From NCBI RefSeq assembly GCF_900230185.1, contig NZ_OCSR01000002.1:186001-250000 (forward strand): a stretch of 64,000 nt of DNA, in the 5' to 3' direction. The notes below the pieces were generated by a model. The model was not told where the DNA came from, did no database searches, and saw only the letters and a list, made by a program, of their open reading frames with translations. Position numbers and translations under genes: made by a program. Below, piece after piece: positions 26,182-35,987 of this stretch (positions are counted from its first letter, which is position 1; every line of letters starts with the position of its first letter). The DNA comes from Burkholderia sp. OK233 (GTDB lineage Bacteria > Pseudomonadota > Gammaproteobacteria > Burkholderiales > Burkholderiaceae).

Positions 26182-27270
26182 TCAACCCCACGCTTGCGGC
26201 GACGTGCCGTCCACGACCGTGCATTGCAGGCCGGACATGCAGCCCGCAGCGTCGATGGCCGCCTCCAGTTCAGCAAACGGATATGACTTCAACTCGACCG
26301 CTTCGAGCGGAATCTGCCGGGACGTGGCGAGCGAAACCAGCGCGAGATAGTCGGCGCGCGTGTACATGAAGTGGCCGATCAATTCCCAGTTGTTCAACAG
26401 CATCTCGCTGTACGGAATCGGCAGGTCCACTTGCATGCTGCCCATCAGCACGAGCCGTCCGCCGCGACGCAGGCTGCGTAGTGCGGCGAGGGTCGCGTTC
26501 GCGTCGGTGGCCTGTCCGACCATGTCGTATGCGAGGTCCGCGCCGCCACCGGTAGCGGCGCGAAGCGCCGCTGTGTCTTGCGCAGTGTCGCCGCTCAGCA
26601 CGACGGGGACCACACGTCCGCGGCCTTGCTCGACCAGCGCCTGCAGCGGTTCAGCGCGCCGGCCGAGCGCGACGACCTTGCTCGCACCGAGGGCCAGCGC
26701 AGCGAGTACGGCCGCCGAGCCGAAGTAACCGCTTGCGCCGTTGACCACCACCGTCTCTCCCGCCGACAGACGGCCGCGCCGCAATCCACCGAAGGGCACC
26801 GCGAATTTCGCCAGGACCGCGAGACGTGCGGCATCGATCCCGTCCAGACCGTCCAGTGCGATCAGCGTTGACGCAGGGAATTCGGCTACTTCGCGCAACG
26901 TGCCGTGGGGGAACTCAGCCAGCAGCGCCCCGCTGTCGGCGCTAATCGCGGTGAGCCCTAACAGCGCTTGCGCCGGCTCGCGCACCGTTTCGTCGGCAAT
27001 CCAGTACGGATTCACGGCGACGCGTTGAGCGGCGCGAAATGCCACCACGCCCTCGCCGACCGCGACGATCCGGCCAATCCCATTGGTGCCGGGCGAAAAC
27101 GGTGCCGGCGGATACGCGTAGGGCAACTTCCCTTCGACATATTCACGCGTGTAACTGAGCAAGGGCACCGCCTCCATCCGCACCAGCACGGCGTTACGGC
27201 GCGGTTGCGGTTGGCTCACGTCGCGCAAGGCCAGCGGCTTGCCAGGTTCGTCGAGCATCCAGGCTTTCAT
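26182..27270 (-). CDS. MDR-family NAD(P)-dependent alcohol dehydrogenase / quinone reductase-like
   Basis: 362 residues. GroES-like N-terminal half (EAVPLLSYTREYVEGKLPYA, FSPGTNGIGRIVAVGEGV) and a Rossmann half with GASGYFGSAAVLAALALGAS and VVALGRR. No catalytic- or structural-zinc cysteine pattern is seen, so it belongs with the zinc-independent oxidoreductases. Substrate unknown. It diverges from a LysR-type gene whose remnant lies 75 bases away; LysR genes often control such a neighbour, so its regulation has probably been lost. Confidence 0.8.
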   Translation of the reverse strand: MKAWMLDEPGKPLALRDVSQPQPRRNAVLVRMEAVPLLSYTREYVEGKLPYAYPPAPFSPGTNGIGRIVAVGEGVVAFRAAQRVAVNPYWIADETVREPAQALLGLTAISADSGALLAEFPHGTLREVAEFPASTLIALDGLDGIDAARLAVLAKFAVPFGGLRRGRLSAGETVVVNGASGYFGSAAVLAALALGASKVVALGRRAEPLQALVEQGRGRVVPVVLSGDTAQDTAALRAATGGGADLAYDMVGQATDANATLAALRSLRRGGRLVLMGSMQVDLPIPYSEMLLNNWELIGHFMYTRADYLALVSLATSRQIPLEAVELKSYPFAELEAAIDAAGCMSGLQCTVVDGTSPQAWG

Positions 27271-27345
27271 GTTGAGCTTCCTTCAGTGCGTTTCGGTGCT
27301 TGAACTGTAGTAGCGCGGTACGTATTCTAGAAATCAATTACTCAT

Positions 27346-27411
27346 ATGCGACCTATCAACATGATTGATCTCCGCGGTATCGACCTGAATCTGCTGGTTT
27401 CGCTCGACGCG
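27346..27411 (+). pseudogene. LysR-type regulator, 5' fragment only
   Basis: Reading from ATG at 27346 (or the second Met at 27361) gives MIDLRGIDLNLLVSLDA, the standard LysR N-terminus. Homology stops there; the frame then runs into foreign DNA and ends at TAG 27448-27450. The gene is cut within the first helix of its HTH, so no function remains. It is divergent from the oxidoreductase gene. Confidence 0.75.
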
Positions 27412-27496
27412 TGTTCCTTTACAATAAAGTCGAAAAAACCTAGACAATAGACTCGAAAATACGTGAGCGAACCCAAACAATAAACTCTATAAAACG
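27412..27496 (+). mobile_element. Tn7-like transposon end
   Basis: The break in lysR is followed directly by TGTTCC, matching the 5'-TGT terminus of Tn7-like elements. Three spaced repeats follow: acaataaagtc (from 27421), acaatagactc (from 27444) and acaataaactc (from 27477), each continuing into an A-rich tail. The first matches the core of the TnsB sites in Tn7 ends exactly (established knowledge). The element would extend rightwards. No tns gene and no second end are seen in the window, so it may be a solo or very large element. Confidence 0.65.
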
Positions 27497-27980
27497 TAAT
27501 GCACGTGAAAGAAGAGGCGACATGTAACTGCGTCGCGAAAGCCGCAGCCTAGGCCCTACCAGAAACTGATAGCCTCTTGCCCGCAGCAAAGCCCTGACTT
27601 CACAGCGGCCAGCGAGCGCTCAAGCATCAAGCAGATGCCGGCGTAAAAAGCCTTCGCGTCTCAGTAATAATTCAAAGAGAGCCATCCGCTCCTCTCTGGA
27701 CCTCTCCCAGATCAGCTGCAGCATTACGACTCCCGATGTTCGGTCATGAAAATCTTTTACATTGAAAATGGGTTTTCAGTGTCCTGCGAATGACATCCAC
27801 TTGACGCAACTCCAAAGCAGCTCAGTTGAATGTCTCAATTCACACGACAATACGAGTTATCGCTGCTGGCACCGGACATTTGAATCCAGCCCAGACGTCG
27901 CGCGAACGACAAATTATGTTATGTCAAATCAACAAATCACGACGAGCGACGGACTCGACAAACGTCGGTTTGCATAAAAC

Positions 27981-28229
27981 TGTTCCCGTGTTCTGCAGAA
28001 TTTTGTTCCCAGTCTCTGTGACGCACGGCGCAGCGTTGTATGCGAATCTCTACACCGCATCGCAGCCCGTTGCGTTGATCGCGAGCCCTTGCCCGGCCGA
28101 CGGTCGCGCTTAGGCACTGGGGTCAATCGCGTGCACCGTGCCACGCGGGAACAATTTCTTGCAGCAATTGTGTTCCCCACCGGCCGCTGAGACCCGTCAG
28201 ACGGACAGATCGGCGGGAACAAACTGGTG
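27981..28229. repeat. Cluster of GGGAACA repeats
   Basis: The heptamer gggaaca or its complement occurs at 27981, 28004, 28147, 28171 and 28215. Three copies extend to gggaacaa followed by a tgca block. The pair at 28147-28177 is an inverted repeat. They may be recombinase or transposase binding sites. Confidence 0.4.
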
Positions 28230-28369
28230 CAAACCAACGGGTCCAACTGCGGAACGGAGCGGTTCGAGAAGGCCCGTGCAGTTCGCGAAACAGGCCTTAC
28301 GTTCTGCGCCATCTGAACGCTCTAGTTTCGCCGACTTGGATATCCCGCTGCGCGTCCTATACTGAAAGG

Positions 28370-28477
28370 GAGCCGCGCGGAAGCCGGCCCCTGAAGCAGA
28401 AGCGGACGAGAAATCGTTCATTGGGGCGCGGTAGCGGGGCCACGGAAACGCCTGCGTGAATAGCGCGGGCGTTTTCT
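28370..28477 (+). ncRNA. Candidate small RNA with own promoter and terminator
   Basis: TTGGAT (28336-28341) and TATACT (28358-28363) are separated by 16 bases, giving a good sigma70 promoter. About 80 bases after the expected start lies a hairpin (aaacgcctgcg to cgcgggcgttt) followed by tcttt. No open frame with a ribosome binding site lies between. The roughly 105-nt transcript is predicted, not recognised as a known family. Confidence 0.4.
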
Positions 28478-28871
28478 TTGGAGCCCTGATGAACGCTACG
28501 CCGCAAGTGTCGGCATGTTCACCAGCGCTGATCTTACGGGCCCCAGGCCATTCAGTGGCATCGTCTCGGCCCCGGGTCCTCCCTAACATGTGCGAAATGT
28601 GGCTACGTCCGCATGAGCGGGTGCAAGGCAACTTGCCCCGGTCGGGGTAATCGTGCGAATCGTGCAAAATCTGGCGGTATTAGCGTGAAGAACCCGCTTG
28701 TAGCTGGGCTCGGCCGCTCTGCGACTTTCTCGCATTCGGTGATTTTGCAAGTTTTGATCCACATGGATTTTCAGGATCAAACCGCAAGATTTGCCACGGA
28801 AAGTACGATCACCCCAACCTGTGGGGAAGGTCCCCTGTCAGGCCTCGTTTGCCGTCTGCCTGACCGACCGA

Positions 28872-29489
28872 TCACTGCTGCCCCATAGACTCGACCACAT
28901 CGAGCATTCCGATATCCGGCACGCTGCCCAGCAATGACAGCGAATGCTTGGCGAGTTCCCGGGGAACATGACCCGTCAAGTGCGCAAACCTACCGCCGTT
29001 GTCAGGGAAAACGTCAAAAATGCCGAAGTGACCGTCGTCAAGGCGGATGGCAAACCAGGCAACGGTCTTGGGTTCCTGCTCTACGAGTGCCTGCGCATCG
29101 CGAAGGAACTGCGCGACCTGGGTCTCATGGCCCGCCTTTGCCTTGAACGTGAGGAGCAGCGCCTTCGTGATCGGCTCGCCCGATGACGTTGCAGGCAACT
29201 TGCCGGCCAGCACGTCGAGTTCCTGAATCAGCGGCGCGCCGACAAACACGCTGCCGCCGGCATCCAACAGTGCTTGTGTAACTGGCCCCGCCAGATGCGC
29301 CTCGCGGCCGGCATCGTCTGGGAACACGTCGAACATGCCGTACTCCGATCGCCCGAATCTGATCGCGAACCACGCGGTCGTTGCGGCTTCCGCCCGAACC
29401 ATCGGGAGAGCCGAGCGAAGGACGTCTTCCGCCATGGCGTCGTTGCCGGCCTTGACTTCCAACCTGACAAGCAGACCTTTAGTAACCAT
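28872..29489 (-). CDS. Protein with two tandem ABM (monooxygenase-like) domains
   Basis: 205 residues made of two similar ferredoxin-like halves: residues 1-97 (VTKGLLVRLEVKAGNDAMAE ... TTAWFAIRF ... YGMFDVFPDDAGREAHL) and 107-205 (ITKALLLTFKAKAGHETQVA ... TVAWFAIRL ... FGIFDVFPDNGGRFAHL). Antibiotic biosynthesis monooxygenase domains are normally about 95 residues and dimeric; here the dimer appears fused. Catalytic residues vary in this family, so activity is uncertain. Isolated gene between the Tn7-like end and the SUF operon. Confidence 0.75.
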   Translation of the reverse strand: MVTKGLLVRLEVKAGNDAMAEDVLRSALPMVRAEAATTAWFAIRFGRSEYGMFDVFPDDAGREAHLAGPVTQALLDAGGSVFVGAPLIQELDVLAGKLPATSSGEPITKALLLTFKAKAGHETQVAQFLRDAQALVEQEPKTVAWFAIRLDDGHFGIFDVFPDNGGRFAHLTGHVPRELAKHSLSLLGSVPDIGMLDVVESMGQQ

Positions 29490-29644
29490 GAGACACCTCC
29501 ATTCGTGGTCGACCGAGGGGGAGTGCGTCGAGCGCGCAGTCCTTCGACTGCTAACAGACCAGCAGCGCCGCGCAATGGAGCCAGCATCCCCCGTAACGGG
29601 ATCAAAAGGAATACTGGTCGATACATTTCCACCTGATGAAGTCG

Positions 29645-29842
29645 CTAACCTTCACGCGACGACACCGAAACGGCTGAGTTGCGTCTGTCCCTCCTGATCA
29701 ACGGGACGATCAATACCAAGATGCCGACGCAACCCATGCAGACAGAGAGAATTAGGATGATGAGGCCTGGACCCAGGCGGACGGAAAACATTCCGACCAC
29801 CAGACCGGCCAGCAGTTGCGTCAAGTTATTGAGCAGAATCAC
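29645..29842 (-). pseudogene. Small hydrophobic ORF, possibly a transporter remnant
   Basis: 65 residues from a GTG, with two hydrophobic stretches (LLAGLVVGMFSVRLGPGLII; MGCVGILVLIVPLI) and a charged tail. No ribosome binding site; the frame begins a few codons upstream after a stop. It could be a broken permease fragment or a real small membrane protein. Confidence 0.3.
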
Positions 29843-29997
29843 AACTCGAGGAGTAGCAACTTTTTAATTATAGAACTTCACCCTGTCGCGTCGTGCGACA
29901 GACGCTCCGCCGGGGGCACGGCATTCCTACGCCAATAAACCAAAAACAACGTCAGCAGGATGCCTACTCACAAAAATACGCGAGAAAACAGCGCACC

Positions 29998-30318
29998 TCA
30001 ATCCCACCGCTCGTCACGCACCTGAACGATGCCCGCCTCGATCCGCACCGGAAACACCACCACATCCTCATGAGCCGGCGGCGCTAACACCTTCCCCGTC
30101 CTGATGCAAAACCGCGCACCATGGCGCGGGCAGACGACCACGTCGCCTTCCACCACACCGCCCGTCAGGACACCGCCGTCGTGCGGGCAGATATCCTCGA
30201 TTGCATAACAGGTGCCGTCGACGTTGAACACGGCAACCTGCGTGCCATCGACCTCGACGCTGCGAACAGCCCCGGCCGGGAAATCCTCGATCGCGGCGAC
30301 ATCGACCCAAGCGGACAT
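29998..30318 (-). CDS. Rieske [2Fe-2S] ferredoxin of the SUF operon
   Basis: 106 residues, a single Rieske domain. The cluster ligands are CPHDGG (Cys, His) near residue 44 and CPRHGARF (Cys, His) near 63. It is of the non-heme oxygenase ferredoxin type. The ATG comes one base after the stop of sufT, so it is the last gene of the SUF operon. Its role there, perhaps electron donor or a client of assembly, is inferred. Cytoplasmic. Confidence 0.88.
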   Translation of the reverse strand: MSAWVDVAAIEDFPAGAVRSVEVDGTQVAVFNVDGTCYAIEDICPHDGGVLTGGVVEGDVVVCPRHGARFCIRTGKVLAPPAHEDVVVFPVRIEAGIVQVRDERWD

Positions 30319-30319
30319 A

Positions 30320-30688
30320 TCACAGCATCCCCAATTGCAGGCGTGCCGCGTCCGACATCCGCTCTCGTGACCACGGCGGGTCCCACACCAGTTCGACGTG
30401 TACGTCGTTCACACCGCTCACCGAGAACACCGCATCCTCCACCGTCGCCGGAAAGGTCTGCGCGACCGGGCAGCCGGGTGCGGTCAACGTCATGCGGACC
30501 TCGACACGGCCTTCGGCTTCGTCCACGTCGAGACCGTAGACAAGCCCCAGGTCGTAGATGTTGACCGGAATCTCCGGGTCGAACACGGTGTGCAGCGCGT
30601 CGATCACGCGTTCTTCCAGACGTTCAGTTGCTGCGCCGCAGCCAGGTTGTGCGGCCTCAGCGCGCTTCAGCCAGTCGAATGGGTCCAT
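30320..30688 (-). CDS. sufT: SufT / MIP18-family Fe-S maturation factor
   Basis: 122 residues. DUF59/MIP18 signatures: VFDPEIPVNIYDLGLVYGL near residues 37-55, and LTAPGCPVAQTFP with the conserved cysteine near 79. SufT helps mature Fe-S proteins. Start set at 30688, eight bases after sufU's stop, matching the MIP18 N-terminus. Typical position at the end of sufBCDSU operons. Confidence 0.85.
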   Translation of the reverse strand: MDPFDWLKRAEAAQPGCGAATERLEERVIDALHTVFDPEIPVNIYDLGLVYGLDVDEAEGRVEVRMTLTAPGCPVAQTFPATVEDAVFSVSGVNDVHVELVWDPPWSRERMSDAARLQLGML

Positions 30689-30696
30689 CGTCTGCC

Positions 30697-31152
30697 TCAC
30701 TCTGTCGAAACGGGGCGATCCCCGTCGTGCAGCGCAGCATGCAGCGTATGCCACGCAAGCGTCGCACACTTCACACGCGCTGGAAATTCGCGCACGCCGG
30801 ACAGCACCGCCAGCTTGCCCAGCTCCGACGCGGCTGCCGCCTGCCCTGCAGCGGGTGTTGTCACCATGTCGTGAAAACGTCCGAACAGCGCTTCGGCCTC
30901 CGCTTCCGTTTTGCCTTTCAGCGCCTCGGTCATCAGCGACGCGGACGCCGTCGCAATCGCACAGCCCACGCCTTCGAAACTTGCGTCCTTGACGACGCCA
31001 TCTTCGATTTGAAGATATAGCGTGATCCGGTCGCCGCATAACGGGTTGTAGCCCTCGGCCTTGTGATTGGCGTCGGCCAGTCCATGACAGTTACGCGGCC
31101 GCCGGTAGTGGTCGAAGATGACTTCCTGATACAGATCGCGCAGATCACTCAT
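30697..31152 (-). CDS. sufU: SufU, sulfur-acceptor protein of the SUF system
   Basis: 151 residues. The three conserved cysteines are visible: NPLCGD near residue 40, GVGCAIATAS near 66 and KCATLAWH near 127, with the Asp after the first. SufU accepts persulfide from SufS through a zinc-dependent exchange, or scaffolds clusters in some species. The ATG overlaps the sufS stop (ATGA). The longer open frame upstream is the sufS gene in another frame. Confidence 0.9.
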   Translation of the reverse strand: MSDLRDLYQEVIFDHYRRPRNCHGLADANHKAEGYNPLCGDRITLYLQIEDGVVKDASFEGVGCAIATASASLMTEALKGKTEAEAEALFGRFHDMVTTPAAGQAAAASELGKLAVLSGVREFPARVKCATLAWHTLHAALHDGDRPVSTE

Positions 31153-32402
31153 GAGCCAAATACCTCCCTGACCCTGCCGAGACCTTCGATCAGGACGTCG
31201 ATATCGTCGTGCGTGTTGTAGAGGGCAAGTGACGCGCGCACTGTCGCCGGTACGCCGAACCGCTGCATCACCGGCATCGCGCAGTGATGGCCCGCCCGCA
31301 CGGCGACGCCGTGATGATCGAGAATCGTACCGACATCGTGCGCATGCACGCCGTCGAGCACGAATGACAGGATGCTCGCCTTGTCGCGTGCGGTACCGAT
31401 GAGACGCAGGCCCGGAATCCCCCGCAATGCATCCGTGGCGTAAGCGAGCAGGTCGGCCTCGTGCGCGGCGATGACTTCCATGCCGATGCGGTCGACATAG
31501 TCGAGCGCCGCGCCCAGCGCAATCACGCCGGCAATGTTCGGCGTGCCCGCTTCGAACTTCCACGGAATCGCGTTGTATTCCGTTTTCTCGAACGTCACCG
31601 AACGGATCATGTCGCCGCCGCCCTGCCACGGCGGCATCGCTTCAAGCAGCGCGGCCTTGGCGTACAGTACGCCGATGCCAGTCGGCCCGTACACCTTATG
31701 TCCCGAAAATGCGTAGAATTCACAATCGAGCGCGCGGACGTCGACCGGCAGATGCGAGATTGCCTGTGCGCCATCCAGCAGCACCGGTACGCCCTTCGCG
31801 TGCGCCGCTGCAACAATGCGCTCCACCGGATTGATGCTACCGAGCGCGTTAGCCAGATGCGTAATCGCGACCAGCCGCGTACGTTCGCTCAACAAGCGCT
31901 CGTACGCGTCGACATCGAGCGCGCCGGTATCGTCGATCGGCACCACTTTCAGCGCCGCGCCAGTCTGCTCGCAGACCAACTGCCACGGCACAATGTTCGA
32001 ATGGTGCTCCATCGCGCTGATCAGGATTTCGTCGCCGGGCTTGAGCTGCGGGCGCGCATAGCTCTGGGCGACGAGATTGATTGCTTCGGTCGTGCCACGT
32101 ACGAACACGATCTCCTCCGGACGCTGCGCATTGATGAAGCGTGCAATCTTCGCGCGTGCTGCTTCGAATGCATCGGTCGCACGCTGCGACAGCAGATGCA
32201 CGCCGCGGTGCACGTTGGCGTTGCTATGCCGGTAGTAAGCGTTTTCCGCGTAGATGACCGAGGCAGGCTTTTGCGTAGTGGCGCCATTGTCGAGATAGAC
32301 CAATGGCCGGCCATGCACGCGCTCGCCCAGAATCGGAAAATCGGCCCGCCAGTGCTCGACATTGCGTGGATCTGGCGTCTGTATCTGTTCGATCGGCTTC
32401 AT
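31149..32402 (-). CDS. sufS: SufS group II cysteine desulfurase
   Basis: 417 residues, full length. PLP lysine in SGHKVYGPTG, catalytic cysteine in AGHHCAMPVM near residue 370, and the family opening YLDNGATTQKPASVI. It converts cysteine to alanine and passes persulfide sulfur to SufU. Overlaps sufD and sufU at both ends through ATGA junctions, so expression is tightly coupled. The usual Gln after the catalytic HHCA is Met here, a minor change. Confidence 0.92.
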   Translation of the reverse strand: MKPIEQIQTPDPRNVEHWRADFPILGERVHGRPLVYLDNGATTQKPASVIYAENAYYRHSNANVHRGVHLLSQRATDAFEAARAKIARFINAQRPEEIVFVRGTTEAINLVAQSYARPQLKPGDEILISAMEHHSNIVPWQLVCEQTGAALKVVPIDDTGALDVDAYERLLSERTRLVAITHLANALGSINPVERIVAAAHAKGVPVLLDGAQAISHLPVDVRALDCEFYAFSGHKVYGPTGIGVLYAKAALLEAMPPWQGGGDMIRSVTFEKTEYNAIPWKFEAGTPNIAGVIALGAALDYVDRIGMEVIAAHEADLLAYATDALRGIPGLRLIGTARDKASILSFVLDGVHAHDVGTILDHHGVAVRAGHHCAMPVMQRFGVPATVRASLALYNTHDDIDVLIEGLGRVREVFGS

Positions 32403-33738
32403 AGCAACTCCCTGATGCGCTCGCCTTCCGGGGTGCGCGCGAGCAGCAGGCTTTCGAGCCGAGCGCGCAGCGAATCGATGCGCACACGTTCGACAATGTC
32501 GCGCGCAAATGCGTACGTCAGTAGCGCCCGCGCCACGCGTTCTTCGACACCGCGCGCACGCAGATAGAACAGCTGGTTCTCGTCCAGTTGACCGACCGTC
32601 GCGCCGTGTGTGCATTTCACGTCGTCGGCGTAGATCTCGAGTTGCGGCTTCGTGTCGATTTCGGCATCGCGTGACAGCAGCAGGTTGTGATTCGCCTGAT
32701 GCGTGTCAGTTTTCTGCGCATCGCGATGCACAATGACGCGCCCGTTGAACACGCCGCGCGCGGCGCCGTCGAGCACGCCACGGTAGTATTCGCGACTCGT
32801 GCCATGCGGCTCTGCGTGATCGATGCGCGTGTGGTGATCGACGTGCTGCCGGCCGCCAACGAAATAGAGACCGTTCAACGTGGCTTGCGCGTTCGCAGCG
32901 TTCAGGCTCGTACTGATGCCCGTACGCGACAACGCGGCGCCGAACGCGAACGCATGCGAGGTAAAACAGCTGGCGCGTTCCTGCGCAGCAGCGACTGATG
33001 CGATATGAAACGCCTTCGAGCCTTCCTGCTGCAACCGGTAGTGCTGCACATCCGCCTGTTCGTCTGCGACGATGCGGGTAACCGCATTGGTCCAGTACGC
33101 GTCGTCGCCCAGCCCTACAAAGTGCTCGACGATCACGCAGCCCGAGCGTGCTCCGGCAAGCACGACGTTGAACGGCTGCACCGTAAGACCGGCTTCGTCG
33201 GTCAGGAACAGCATGTGTAACGGTTGATTGATGACCTCGCCAGGCGGTAGCACGACGGCAAATCCATCCGTCAGAAACGCCGTGTTGAGCGCGGTAAAGC
33301 CGTCGGCATACGTCTGCGAGGCGATCGCCGCTTGCAGTCGTTGCGGCATTTCTCTCAACGCCCGCGTGAGCGAGCCTACAAACACGCCATGCGGCAAATC
33401 GTTCAGTTTCGACAGCCGCGGCACATGGTGACCGTTGACGAATACCAGTCGATGACCAGCAGGATCCAGCGCGAGTTCATCGACACTGCGTGGCAGGTCG
33501 CTACCGCCGATGAGGTCGATGCGGTCGGCGCGGTGCGACGCGAAATGCCAGGGCCGATTGCCGATCGCCGACACGTTCGTGTACTTCCAGTCCTCGTGCC
33601 GCGTGGTCGGCAAGCCGAGCGCGTTGAACTGGTCGAAGGCGCTTCGGCGCGTGGCACGCAGCCACGGCAACTCAGCGCCTGGCAACGTCATCGCGAGTTG
33701 CCCGAAAGCCTGGTGGAAGTGGTCGAGAGATTCGTTTT

Positions 33739-33742
<4 letters not shown>
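32399..33742 (-). CDS. sufD: SufD, scaffold subunit of SufBC2D
   Basis: 447 residues. Family features include HEDWKYTNVSAIGNRPW near residue 42 and the beta-helix/C-terminal part with HGATVGQLDENQLFYLRARG, containing the conserved Gly-Ala-Thr-Val-Gly and Leu-Arg-Arg-like turn. SufD partners SufB and the ATPase SufC to build Fe-S clusters. Junctions with sufC and sufS are ATGA overlaps. Confidence 0.92.
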
Positions 33743-34521
<779 letters not shown>

Positions 34522-34538
34522 GGTTCCAATCCCTCGCG

Positions 34539-35987
34539 TTAGCCCACACTGCCTTCCAGGCTGACGCCGAGCAGCTTCTGCGCCTCGACGGCGAACTCCA
34601 TCGGCAGTTCCTTGAACACTTCCTTGCAAAAGCCGTTCACGATCATCGACACAGCATCTTCTGGCGACAACCCGCGCTGCCGGCAATAGAACAACTGGTC
34701 TTCGCCGATGCGTGATGTCGATGCTTCGTGTTCGACCTTCGCGGTCGGGTTCTTGACTTCGATATAGGGGAACGTGTGTGCGCTGCAACGGACGCCGAGC
34801 AACAGCGAATCGCACTTCGTGTAGTTGCGCGCACCTTCGGCCGCGCGGCCGACCTTCACGAGGCCGCGATACGCGTTCTTTCCGCGCCCCGCTGAAATAC
34901 CTTTCGACAGGATCGTGCTGCGCGTATTGCGGCCGAGGTGAACCATCTTCGTCCCGGTATCGGCCTGTTGATAGTGGTTGGTCAGCGCCACCGAATAGAA
35001 TTCACCGACCGAGTTATCGCCCTGCAGGATCACGCTCGGATACTTCCAGGTGATCGCCGAACCGGTTTCCACCTGAGTCCACGAAATCTTCGAGTTCGCC
35101 TCGCGGCAGTCGCCACGCTTGGTTACGAAGTTGTAGATGCCGCCCTTGCCCGACGCATCGCCCGGATACCAGTTCTGCACCGTCGAATAGCGGATCTGTG
35201 CCCCTTCCAGCGCGATCAGCTCGACTACCGCGGCATGCAGCTGATTTTCGTCGCGCATCGGGGCGGTGCAGCCTTCCAGATAGCTCACGTACGCGCCTCT
35301 GTCCGCGACGATCAGCGTGCGCTCGAACTGACCCGTGTTCTGCGCGTTGATGCGAAAGTACGTCGACAGCTCCATCGGGCAGCGCACGCCCGGCGGGATA
35401 TAGCAGAACGAGCCGTCGCTGAACACAGCGGAATTCAGCGCGGCGAAGAAATTATCGGTGTGCGGCACCACTGAGCCGAGATACTTCTGCACCAGTTCGG
35501 GATGATGCTGCACGGCGTCCGAGAACGAACAGAACACAATGCCGAGTTCCGCAAGCTTTTCGCGGAACGTCGTCGCCACCGAGACGCTGTCGAATACCGC
35601 ATCCACCGCAACGCCCGCCAGGAGTTCGCGTTCTTCCAGCGGCACACCCAGCTTTTCGTAAGTACGCAGCAGTTCCGGATCGACTTCATCGAGACTCTTC
35701 GGACGATTCCTCTGCGCCATCGGCGCGGAATAATAGACGATGCTCTGATAGTCGATCGGCGGATGCCGGACCGTTGCCCAATGCGGCTCGGTCATCGTGA
35801 GCCAGTACCGATAGGCCGCGAGACGCCATTCGAGCATGAACGCCGGCTCGTTTTTCTTCGCGGAAATGAGCCGGACCACGTCCTCGCTCAACCCGCTCGG
35901 CAACGCGTCGGCCGCCAGGTCAGTCACAAAACCATGCTGGTATTCGCGACTGATCAGTTCGTCGAAACCGGTTGTAGATGCGCTCAT
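34539..35987 (-). CDS. sufB: SufB, core scaffold of the SUF complex
   Basis: 482 residues, normal length. Characteristic segments include WRLAAYRYWL, CSFSDAVQHHPELV, SDGSFCYIPPGVRCPMELST, and the C-terminal EHEASTSRIGEDQLFYCRQR with the conserved Cys and Arg. SufB receives sulfur and holds the nascent cluster. ATG overlaps the stop of the Rrf2-type regulator gene, so regulator and scaffold are cotranslated. Confidence 0.93.
   Translation of the reverse strand: MSASTTGFDELISREYQHGFVTDLAADALPSGLSEDVVRLISAKKNEPAFMLEWRLAAYRYWLTMTEPHWATVRHPPIDYQSIVYYSAPMAQRNRPKSLDEVDPELLRTYEKLGVPLEERELLAGVAVDAVFDSVSVATTFREKLAELGIVFCSFSDAVQHHPELVQKYLGSVVPHTDNFFAALNSAVFSDGSFCYIPPGVRCPMELSTYFRINAQNTGQFERTLIVADRGAYVSYLEGCTAPMRDENQLHAAVVELIALEGAQIRYSTVQNWYPGDASGKGGIYNFVTKRGDCREANSKISWTQVETGSAITWKYPSVILQGDNSVGEFYSVALTNHYQQADTGTKMVHLGRNTRSTILSKGISAGRGKNAYRGLVKVGRAAEGARNYTKCDSLLLGVRCSAHTFPYIEVKNPTAKVEHEASTSRIGEDQLFYCRQRGLSPEDAVSMIVNGFCKEVFKELPMEFAVEAQKLLGVSLEGSVG

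Larger units (their letters stand above)
27497..28871. other. Gene-poor region inside the putative element
   Basis: About 1.4 kb with visibly lower GC and no supported protein gene. It contains GGGAACA repeats, a candidate small RNA, and from about 28570 to 28800 non-coding sequence with recurring gcaaaat/ttgatcc motifs that look like insertion-sequence termini. No transposase coding was found. Confidence 0.45.
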
